From Streptomyces harbinensis (lineage in GTDB: Bacteria > Actinomycetota > Actinomycetes > Streptomycetales > Streptomycetaceae): DNA of 64,000 nt. The notes beneath the pieces are model-generated. The model did not search any database, was not told the origin of the DNA, and saw nothing but the letters and a program-made list of their open reading frames with translations. The position numbers were made by a program, and so were the translations under genes. Shown one piece after another: positions 16,354-22,342 of this stretch. The first letter of the stretch is position 1, and each line of letters opens with the position of its first letter. The stretch lies in NCBI RefSeq assembly GCF_900116145.1, contig NZ_FPAB01000012.1, forward strand, positions 62,001-126,000, read 5' to 3'.

Positions 16354-17364
16354 CTATCCGCCGCCCGGGTCGACCGGGACGGCGGGGATCCGGTCCCCCG
16401 CCGGGACGGGGGAGCCGGGCGACCAGAAGGACCGGTTCACATCGGGAATGACGGGTTCGGCCGCCAGGTGCCGGGCACTCAGCTGAGCCGCCACCGCCAC
16501 CCGGTCCCAGTGCGACCACCGCAGCCCCAGCGCGTCCGCCAGGGCGAGCAGCGACCGCCAGTCCTTGCTCCGGCCGGAGCGCACCCGCTGGAGCAGCGTG
16601 GCCAGTTCCGCGCCGTCCGGACGGCCGGACAGCTGCGCTTCCAGCCGGTCCAGCGCCGGCTGCCAGCACAGGTCGGACGCCTCGGTGCCCGCCTCGACGT
16701 CCGCCAGGGCCGCCCGCACCTGCCGGGTGACGTCCTGTCGGCTGTCGAGGGCGGCGAGGAGGCGTCTGCGTTCCGGCCCGTCGAAGAAGACGCCCAGCTC
16801 CCGCAGGATGTCGGCGGGCTCGTCCGACACATGGATGTAGGTGAGCACCGATGCCCGCGCCGCTCCCGGGATCCACCGCAGGTGGTGGGGTTCGCGGTCC
16901 TCGGGGCGCGTCGGTCCCTTCATCTCGCTCAGCCGGGCGGTGGCCGGCACCTCCGACTCCACGGTGTCCCTGAGCAGGATGTACAGCGACTCCCCCACCG
17001 GCATGATCATGTCCATCACGTCGATGCGCTCGCGGGTGGCGATGTTCAGCTGGTACCGCCACAGCTCACGGGTGATGTGCCGGTTGAAGCGGAACCTGCT
17101 CCAGGCGACCGGGACGAAGCCCGCGGCACGCACCGCCGGCAGCAGCCCCGCTCCGCCCCGGACGGCGACCATGTCCGCTTTCACGATCAGCGGGGCGACG
17201 CGGTGCAGCCGCTCGGCGGTGTCCCTTCCGGCCCCGAGGAGGGTGGTCAGATCATCCCAGGCGTCCCGGTAGTAGGGGTCGCCCGGGTAGATGTCGCGCT
17301 TGCGCCTCTCCCGGCTCAGCCATTCCGGTACGACGCAGGCCGCCTCGGGCCGATCCCCGGTCAA
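16354..17364 (-). CDS. Protein with an NDK-like domain and an unknown C-terminal extension
   Basis: 336 residues. Residues ~55-200 follow the nucleoside diphosphate kinase fold: PLIVKADMV (Lys62, compare KPD/KPN in NDK), AVRAAGFVPVAWSRF (compare FEAAGF), MKGPTRPED (compare GATNP), HLRW (Arg163), YIHVSDEPADILRELGVFF (compare N-x-x-HGSDS...E..FF), keeping the phosphate-accepting His178 while the usual Asn is replaced. Residues ~200-336 are a helical domain I do not recognise. A normal NDK has ~140 residues, so this is an enlarged, diverged relative. Start TTG 17364 has GGGAGG upstream and overlaps the stop of a possible 67-codon ORF. It heads a leftward group with an HPr-kinase-like protein and a methyltransferase. 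Confidence 0.65.
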   Translation of the reverse strand: MTGDRPEAACVVPEWLSRERRKRDIYPGDPYYRDAWDDLTTLLGAGRDTAERLHRVAPLIVKADMVAVRGGAGLLPAVRAAGFVPVAWSRFRFNRHITRELWRYQLNIATRERIDVMDMIMPVGESLYILLRDTVESEVPATARLSEMKGPTRPEDREPHHLRWIPGAARASVLTYIHVSDEPADILRELGVFFDGPERRRLLAALDSRQDVTRQVRAALADVEAGTEASDLCWQPALDRLEAQLSGRPDGAELATLLQRVRSGRSKDWRSLLALADALGLRWSHWDRVAVAAQLSARHLAAEPVIPDVNRSFWSPGSPVPAGDRIPAVPVDPGGG

Positions 17365-17564
17365 TGCGCCTCCCGGGACGTGCCGCCGCCCGCCGGCACC
17401 CGTGGAGAGGCCGCTCTCCCCGGCACGACCGCCGCCCGTGGGCTCCGCCGCGTGCTGACGCCGGGCCGCGGCGCGGCCCCGGCGCAGCCCACCGGAGCGA
17501 ACGGCGGGGGAACGGTGCGGGTGACGGACGGCGAAACAAATGTGCCGGTGGTGTGCGACGTCAT
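17361..17564 (-). CDS. Possible small ORF (67 codons) overlapping the NDK-like gene
   Basis: Begins MTSHTTGTFVSPSV, is Pro/Arg/Val-rich, and ends in a TGA that overlaps the TTG start of the NDK-like gene (TTGA). Such overlap is typical of coupled genes. Against it: no Shine-Dalgarno before the ATG and no recognised family. It could be a leader-type coding region, a peptide substrate for the kinase-like neighbours, or chance. Confidence 0.25.
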   Translation of the reverse strand: MTSHTTGTFVSPSVTRTVPPPFAPVGCAGAAPRPGVSTRRSPRAAVVPGRAASPRVPAGGGTSREAH

Positions 17565-17740
17565 GGATCAACTGTGGGAGGAGCCGCCCTCCGTCTCAAG
17601 GCGTTGTCCATTGTCCGCCCCAGAGGCACCGGGCAACCTCCGCCGTCACCTCCGCTTCTTCTCCCCCGCCCGGCGGCGGTGACGGGCCGGGCCCGCCCGT
17701 ACCGGTGGCCGGGCCCGCGGGCGGGGTACGGCCGCGCCGC

Positions 17741-17911
17741 TCACCATCGGTACCAGGTGGTGCGGCGGCCCTCGCCGGTGAGGGGGCGGACGATGAAGCC
17801 CAGGAGCCACACCAGCAGCACCAGGACCGCGATCCACCACAGGACCTTCGCGGCGAAGCCGACTCCGAAGAGGACCACGGCCAGCAGCAGCACGAGAAGC
17901 ATCGGAACCAT
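17741..17911 (-). CDS. Small hydrophobic membrane protein, lmo0937/DUF5670-like
   Basis: 56 residues: one or two membrane helices (MLLVLLLAVVLFGVGFAAKV, then LWWIAVLVLLVWLLGFIV) and a short basic tail with Trp. This is the size and pattern of the lmo0937 family of small stress-related membrane proteins. The start ATG 17911 has an excellent AAGGAGGT 7 nt upstream; the frame extends upstream but without another good start. It is divergent from the CsbD-like gene across ~100 bp, so both may share stress-responsive control. A GC-rich repeat (GGCCGGGCCCG at about 17684 and 17708) lies downstream and may act as its terminator. Confidence 0.75.
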   Translation of the reverse strand: MVPMLLVLLLAVVLFGVGFAAKVLWWIAVLVLLVWLLGFIVRPLTGEGRRTTWYRW

Positions 17912-18015
17912 GACGTGTACCTCCTTGACCGTGTCGGGTCGCCGGGATCGGCCGGGTTTAAACACCGCTGATCACGGTCAGGCGGGGGATACGTTGCAGT
18001 CGAGCACGACAGGAC

Positions 18016-18222
18016 GTGAGCGCCGTGAGCGAGAGGACCGACAGGACCAAGCAGAAGGCCCGTGGCATGGCCGAGCAGGCCGGCGGCAGGACCAAGGAGC
18101 TCATGGGCCGGGCCCGCAGCCGGGTGGCGGACGAGCGGGCCAAGCGGGCCCGGGGTTCCAAGGGTGAGGGCCGTCCGCTCAAGGAGCGGTTCAAGGACGC
18201 CAAGGACGCGTTCAAGGACTGA
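18016..18222 (+). CDS. CsbD-like small hydrophilic stress protein
   Basis: 68 residues, highly charged and probably helical: KARGMAEQAGGRTKELMGRARSRVADERAK, resembling the repeated Lys/Gly/Ala pattern of CsbD proteins, general-stress proteins of unknown molecular role. GTG 18016 and GTG 18025 are both possible starts; AGGAC precedes them. A strong 17-bp hairpin follows, so it is transcribed alone. It pairs divergently with the small membrane protein, a common arrangement of stress genes in actinomycetes. Confidence 0.7.
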   Translation: MSAVSERTDRTKQKARGMAEQAGGRTKELMGRARSRVADERAKRARGSKGEGRPLKERFKDAKDAFKD

Positions 18223-18262
18223 CGCGCCGCCGCCGTCGCCCAGCACGGGCGGCCGCACCCGG

Positions 18263-18311
18263 ACGCGAGCCGCGCACCGTCCCCGCAGGGGAGCCGGTGC
18301 GCGGCTCGCGT
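18263..18311 (+). terminator. Strong hairpin terminator after the CsbD-like gene
   Basis: 17 bp of perfect pairing (18263-18279 with 18295-18311, arms beginning ACGCGAGCCGCGCACCG) around a 15-nt loop, 40 bp after the stop. No U-tract, as is usual in Streptomyces. Confidence 0.75.
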
Positions 18312-18390
18312 TCGTGTGCCGCCGGGGCCGTCCGGCGCGTACGGGCCCGGGCGGCGCGGCGGCTACCCGCCATTCGCCGAGCGTTCATCA

Positions 18391-18420
18391 CCTGCCCCCA
18401 ACGGGCAGGAGTTTTCTTGT
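18391..18420 (+). terminator. Hairpin with T-rich tail upstream of the LuxR-type gene
   Basis: CCTGCCC-CCAAC-GGGCAGG (18391-18409) followed by AGTTTTCTTG. This is one of the few hairpins here with a T-rich tail. It may be a second terminator for the CsbD-like gene or a control element in the leader of the regulator at 18502. Confidence 0.5.
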
Positions 18421-18501
18421 TGTTGAGCGACCACCGTCATAGTTTGCGCCCTTACCCTGAGACCAGGTCTCCTCATGTCCCCCACACCAGGAGGTTCAGT
18501 T

Positions 18502-19497
18502 GTGCATGCCCACGAGATGGCGGTCTTCGGAATCTCCGCGGCGGATGAGACCGTGTACCGGCATTTCCTCCGCAACCCGGACACCACGCCCGGCCATCTC
18601 CACCGGCTGCTCGACCTCGGCGAGGAGACCGTACGCTCCGCCCTCGACCGGCTCGCCGGGCTCGGCCTGCTGAGACCCGGGACGGCCCCGGGCCGGATCA
18701 CCCCCGCCACTCCGGAGACCGCCGTCGCCCGGCTCGCCGAACTGCGGCTGCGCGAGCTGTATCTGGAGGTGCAGCGGCTCACCCAGAATCAGCACATTCT
18801 GGCCACACTACGCGCGGAGACCACGGTCAGGACGAATGCCCCACGCGGCATCGAACAGCTCGACGGCTGGCCGGAGATCCGGGACCGGATCGACGATCTG
18901 GCGTTCTTCACCCGCCGGGAGGTGCTGTACGCCGAGCCGATGGGCGAGGTGCCGGCCGAACGCGTCGCCTACTGCGAGCCGCTGGCCCTGCGCGCCCTGC
19001 GTCGCGGCGTGCGCATCCGCGCCGTCGTCCCGGCGTCCGCGCTGGAGTGCCGGCCGACCGCCGCCATGCTCAGCAAGCTCGTCTCGCACGGCGCCCGCAT
19101 CCGGGTGGCCGACACCGTCGTCGAGCACGTCCTGGTCTTCGACGGCCACTCGGCCCTGATGCCGCTCGACCCGTGGGACTCGATCCGCGGCGCGCTGCTC
19201 ACCCGGGGCACCACCCTGGTGGCCAATCTCGTCGGGCTGTTCGAGAAGACCTGGGAGGGCGCCGAGGACATCTCCGTCCGGCTGGAGCGCCCCGGGGAGG
19301 AGGGTGCTCCGCTGTCGGACGGTGAACTGCGCGTGCTCCAGCTCATGTGCACGGTCGGCAAGGACGAGGCGGGGGCCCGGGGGCTCGGCGTGTCGGTCCG
19401 TACCTACCGCCGCTACATCGCCGATGTGATGCGCAGGCTCGGCGCGACCAGCCGCGCGCAGGCCGCCCTGCTGGCCCGCGAACGCGGCTGGATCTAG
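18502..19497 (+). CDS. LuxR-type regulator with TrmB-like N-terminal helix-turn-helix
   Basis: 331 residues. The N-terminus has a MarR/TrmB-like winged helix (ETVYRHFLRNPDTTPGHLHRLL), a central ~150-residue domain (YCEPLALRALRRGVRIRAVVPASALE, PLD/TrmB effector-like) and a C-terminal LuxR DNA-binding domain (LSDGELRVLQLMCTVGKDEAGARGLGVSVRTYRRYIADVMRRL). GTG 18502 is preferred: AGGAGGTTCAGTT lies at the right distance, while the in-frame ATG 18475 has none. Such two-headed regulators often accompany RiPP and other clusters; position and orientation next to the precursor locus suggest cluster-situated control. The inverted repeat at 21144-21159 is a possible target. Confidence 0.82.
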   Translation: MHAHEMAVFGISAADETVYRHFLRNPDTTPGHLHRLLDLGEETVRSALDRLAGLGLLRPGTAPGRITPATPETAVARLAELRLRELYLEVQRLTQNQHILATLRAETTVRTNAPRGIEQLDGWPEIRDRIDDLAFFTRREVLYAEPMGEVPAERVAYCEPLALRALRRGVRIRAVVPASALECRPTAAMLSKLVSHGARIRVADTVVEHVLVFDGHSALMPLDPWDSIRGALLTRGTTLVANLVGLFEKTWEGAEDISVRLERPGEEGAPLSDGELRVLQLMCTVGKDEAGARGLGVSVRTYRRYIADVMRRLGATSRAQAALLARERGWI

Positions 19498-19517
19498 GAC
19501 ACGCTCCAGCCGCTGCG

Positions 19518-19781
19518 CTACTCCTGGGCCCAGCCGCGCAGTGCCGTGTCCGCCAGCGCCCGCCGCACCGCTTCCCGGGCCGCCGCCGCGCCCACCTCGA
19601 ACCGCAGCCGTACCCGGTCCGGCTCCACCCGCACCGCGTGGCAGGGCAGCTGGGCGGGCAGCAGCCACAACAGCCGCAGGGCGGTCGTCTCGCCGCCCGG
19701 CACCCGTGCGTCGCGGCGGACCGCGGTGATGTCCACGGGGCGATCGTGCCCGTTCCGGCGCTGTTCGTACTCACGGATCAT
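19518..19781 (-). CDS. Small hypothetical protein coupled to the M20 peptidase gene
   Basis: 87 residues, not recognised. The sequence alternates strand- and helix-like segments (PCHAVRVEPDRVRLRFEVGAAAAREAVRRALADTALRGW), compatible with a small ferredoxin-like or RRE-size domain. The ATG at 19781 overlaps the 3' end of the M20 gene by 11 bp and has GGAGG 10 nt upstream, which supports translation. Being in the RiPP locus it could be an accessory peptide-binding protein; this is a guess from size and place. Confidence 0.6.
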   Translation of the reverse strand: MIREYEQRRNGHDRPVDITAVRRDARVPGGETTALRLLWLLPAQLPCHAVRVEPDRVRLRFEVGAAAAREAVRRALADTALRGWAQE

Positions 19782-21063
19782 GCGCTTCGATGCCTCCGAC
19801 CGTCTCCCGGGAGTGCCGCAGGGCACACCGGAACGCCGCGGTCATCGCCTCGATGCCGGTCGGCAGGGCGGTACGGACGTCCGGGGCGAACCGCGGCGAG
19901 TGGTTGGGCGGCAGTGCGGGAGGCTCTTCCCCCTCGCCGGCCGGGGCGTGGGCGGCGCGCCACGCGGCGGCGCCGACCGTGCCCAGCATCCAGTAACCGC
20001 ACCGGATGCCCCGTCCCCCGTGCAGTCCGGCGTCCGCTCCCGCGGGGCCGAACCACGGGAAGTCCTCGGTGGCGGTGCCCGGCGGCAGGCCGGACACCCG
20101 GGACTTCCCGAACAGTTCCCCGTGCGCGGCGCGCAGCGCCGCGGTCAGCCCCGCGTCGGGGGCCAGCACCGGTGACCGTGAGGTCTCGGTGAACTCCGGA
20201 GGCCGGGCCGCGCCCGACGCCTCGCTCTCGGCGCGCACGATGCGCCGTACCGCCGCCGTCATCCGCTCCAGCACCGGTTCGCGGAACGCCCGCAGGCTGA
20301 TGCCGAGTTCGGCGCGGTCGGGCACCACGTTGGCGCGGTCCCCGGCCCGCAGCCTGCCGACCGTGAGGACGGCGGGTTCACCCGGGGCGATCTCGCGTGC
20401 CACGACGCTCTGGAGCCGCAGGACGGCCGCCGCCGCGGCCACCACCGGGTCCACCGTCAGCTGCGGCGTACCGGCGTGTCCTCCGCTGCCGTGCAGGACC
20501 GCGTCCAGGGTGCGGCTGCCGGCCAGGACGGGTCCGCCCGGATGGGCGGCGTGTGCGAGGTGCCCGGCCGGCAACGGCGCGGCGTGCTGGGCGAGTACGG
20601 CGTCCGGCGGGCCGCCGATCCGCTCGTACAGGCCGTCGGCGAGCATGGCGCGGGCGCCGGTCAGGGTCTCCTCGGCGGGCTGGCCGACGATCACGGCGGT
20701 GCCGCCGTGCCAGGGGGTGCGGGCCAGGGTGCGGGCGGCCCCGGCGAGCGCGGCGAGGTGCAGGTCGTGGCCGCAGGCGTGCATGACGCCGGGGACCCGG
20801 CTGGGGTAGGCGAGGCCGGTGTCCTCGGTGACGGGCAGCGCGTCGAGTTCGGCGCGCAGGACGACGACGGGGCCCGCGCCGCGGCGCAGTACGCCGGCCA
20901 CGCCGTGTCCGCCGATGCCGCGGGTGACGGTGTAGCCGTCCTCGGCCAGCCGGTCGGCGAAGAGCGCGGCGGTGCGTTCCTCGGCGCCGGAGAGTTCGGG
21001 GTGGGTGTGCAGGGCGAGATACAGCTCCAGCGCGGGGCGGAGCACGTCCGGGGTGACGGCCAC
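19771..21063 (-). CDS. M20-family metallopeptidase/amidohydrolase
   Basis: 430 residues, similar to hippurate hydrolase/N-acyl-amino-acid amidohydrolases. Metal-site motifs: VMHACGHDLHLAALAGAA (His, Asp) and GQPAEETLTGARAML (Glu-Glu). GTG 21063 is preferred over ATG 21099 because GAGGAGGGAG lies just upstream of it. The dimerisation domain (SRTLDAVLHGSGGHAGTPQLTVDPVVAAAAAVL) is intact. It is divergent from the precursor peptide gene across 215 bp and may trim or deacylate a peptide, remove remaining leader residues, or provide immunity. A general catabolic role cannot be excluded. Confidence 0.85.
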   Translation of the reverse strand: MAVTPDVLRPALELYLALHTHPELSGAEERTAALFADRLAEDGYTVTRGIGGHGVAGVLRRGAGPVVVLRAELDALPVTEDTGLAYPSRVPGVMHACGHDLHLAALAGAARTLARTPWHGGTAVIVGQPAEETLTGARAMLADGLYERIGGPPDAVLAQHAAPLPAGHLAHAAHPGGPVLAGSRTLDAVLHGSGGHAGTPQLTVDPVVAAAAAVLRLQSVVAREIAPGEPAVLTVGRLRAGDRANVVPDRAELGISLRAFREPVLERMTAAVRRIVRAESEASGAARPPEFTETSRSPVLAPDAGLTAALRAAHGELFGKSRVSGLPPGTATEDFPWFGPAGADAGLHGGRGIRCGYWMLGTVGAAAWRAAHAPAGEGEEPPALPPNHSPRFAPDVRTALPTGIEAMTAAFRCALRHSRETVGGIEAHDP

Positions 21064-21143
21064 GGCGGCTCCCTCCTCACTCAGCGGGGCATCGATCATC
21101 GCGGTGCGGCACCCCAGCGGCCGGTCAGGGCGCCGACAGCGGG

Positions 21144-21159
21144 TGTCAGCGTTCTGACA
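21144..21159. promoter_or_regulatory. Operator candidate upstream of the precursor gene
   Basis: Perfect inverted repeat TGTCAG-CGTT-CTGACA, flanked by direct copies of GACAGCGG at 21135-21142 and 21156-21163 (21 bp apart, two helical turns), with CAGCG recurring at 10-11 bp steps. It lies ~120 bp before the precursor start codon. The 10-mer TTCTGACAGC from this site also occurs upstream of the SARP gene (minus strand 38915-38906). Confidence 0.5.
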
Positions 21160-21278
21160 GCGGTTGAGGGGGCCATCTGTCGGCGGCCGGGGCTGGAATG
21201 AGCGTCGGGTTCCCCAGCGTACCGCCGGACGCGGCGGTGGCCGGATCCCCAAGCGCCCTTTCCCTGAAGGAGATTGCC

Positions 21279-21455
21279 ATGTCGAACAAGCCCGAGCTGG
21301 CCACCCTCGCCGACGAGATCCTGGAGCTGGAGTCGGAGACCTTCGAGATCTCGGACTACTCGGACGAGGCCGAGGTCGTGCTGGCCGGTTCCACGTCCTC
21401 CTCCTCGACCTCCACCTGCTCCAGCACCACGAGCACCACCTCCTGCTCCGCCTGA
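21279..21455 (+). CDS. RiPP precursor peptide (azole/dehydroamino acid class)
   Basis: 58 residues with a clear AAGGAGATTGCC before ATG 21279 (the frame extends to 21198 but without a good start). Leader, residues 1-~37: acidic, MSNKPELATLADEILELESE then TFEISDYSDEAEVVLAG, closely resembling thiopeptide/LAP leaders (E-x-E-x-x-x-x-I-x-D-Y). The tail Ser38-Ala58 has 11 Ser, 7 Thr, 2 Cys (47, 56) and one Ala, that is 20 of 21 residues modifiable by cyclodehydration or dehydration. The cleavage point after Gly37 is inferred. The gene stands alone between its own promoter region and a strong hairpin, opposite the modification operon. Confidence 0.92.
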   Translation: MSNKPELATLADEILELESETFEISDYSDEAEVVLAGSTSSSSTSTCSSTTSTTSCSA

Positions 21456-21471
21456 TCCCGGGCACCGAGCA

Positions 21472-21509
21472 CACGGCGGGCGGTCCCCGGACGGGGGCCG
21501 CCCGCCGTG
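21472..21509 (+). terminator. Strong hairpin after the precursor gene
   Basis: CACGGCGGGCGG (21472-21483) pairs with 21498-21509, continued by CCCC/GGGG around a 4-nt GGAC loop. It begins 17 nt after the precursor stop and would insulate precursor mRNA from the downstream methyltransferase gene. Confidence 0.8.
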
Positions 21510-21592
21510 CGTCCGGGGCGGGGCAGGGCGGGCGGGGCGGGGGCGGCGGAAATCCGGTCGCGCCGGGCCCGGCGGGCGGGCAGACTGCCCCG

Positions 21593-22336
21593 ATGGCGGA
21601 CCGACAGTTCGAGGATCATGAGATCGCCCAGTGGTACGACCTCTTCTGCCCGTGGGACCCGCGCGGCGACTTCGCCTACTACTTCCCGCTGGTGATGGCG
21701 GCGGAGCGGGTGCTGGACGTGGGCTGCGGCACCGGGATGCTGCTGCACCGGGCCCGTGAGGCCGGGCACACCGGGCGGCTGACCGGCCTCGACCCGGCCG
21801 CCGGCATGCTGGAGGTCGCCCGGCGGCGCGCGGACGTCGAGTGGGTGCACGGTGATCTGTCCACCGTGTCCTTCCATCAGGAGTTCGACCTGGTGGTGAT
21901 GTCCGGTCACGCCTTTCAGGTGTTCGTCACGGACGAGGCGGTACGCACCAATCTGGCGGCGATCCGCGCCGCGCTGCGCCCCGGCGGTCTCTTCGCGTTC
22001 GACACCCGCAACCCGGCCTACCGCGCCTGGGAGCGCTGGACGCCGGAGTATCCGCGCGAGGTGACCGCTCCGGACGGCCGGCGGATCCGCTCCGAGCACC
22101 GGGTGACCCGGGTGGGCGGCGGCACGGTCAGCTTCACCACCACGTACACCACCGACGGGGCCGACCCGCAGGTCAGTGACAGCACCCTGCGCTTTCTGGA
22201 ACGCCCGGAGCTGGCCGGTTTCCTGGACGGCGCCGGGCTGGAGATCGTCCACCAGCACGGCGACTGGGACGGCTCGCCGGTGACCGAGGACTGCATGGAG
22301 ATCATCACCGTGGCCCGCCCCGCCGCCCGGGAGTGA
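21593..22336 (+). CDS. Class I SAM-dependent methyltransferase next to the precursor
   Basis: 247 residues. Motif I VLDVGCGTGMLLHRAREAGH, motif post-I LTGLDPAAGMLEVARRR, motif II/III QEFDLVVMSGHAFQVF and LRPGGLFAFDTRNP: a typical methyltransf_25/11 protein. The ribosome-binding site is weak. It lies 138 bp after the precursor gene on the same strand, separated by a hairpin, and converges with YcaO-1 across 6 bp. In azole peptides such as plantazolicin a methyltransferase modifies the N-terminal amine; here that is possible, but the enzyme may also be a general small-molecule methyltransferase trapped in the locus. Confidence 0.82.
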   Translation: MADRQFEDHEIAQWYDLFCPWDPRGDFAYYFPLVMAAERVLDVGCGTGMLLHRAREAGHTGRLTGLDPAAGMLEVARRRADVEWVHGDLSTVSFHQEFDLVVMSGHAFQVFVTDEAVRTNLAAIRAALRPGGLFAFDTRNPAYRAWERWTPEYPREVTAPDGRRIRSEHRVTRVGGGTVSFTTTYTTDGADPQVSDSTLRFLERPELAGFLDGAGLEIVHQHGDWDGSPVTEDCMEIITVARPAARE

Positions 22337-22342
22337 CGGCCG

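Noticed and set aside
17912..18015. Sigma-B-type promoter between the small membrane protein and the CsbD-like gene
   Set aside because: GTTTAA and GGGGAT are present, but their spacing (~23 nt) is too long for the known consensus (about 14-16 nt).
21198..21278. Longer start for the precursor peptide
   Set aside because: No Shine-Dalgarno upstream of 21198; the extension covers the ribosome-binding site of ATG 21279 and the leader family starts at MSNKPEL.
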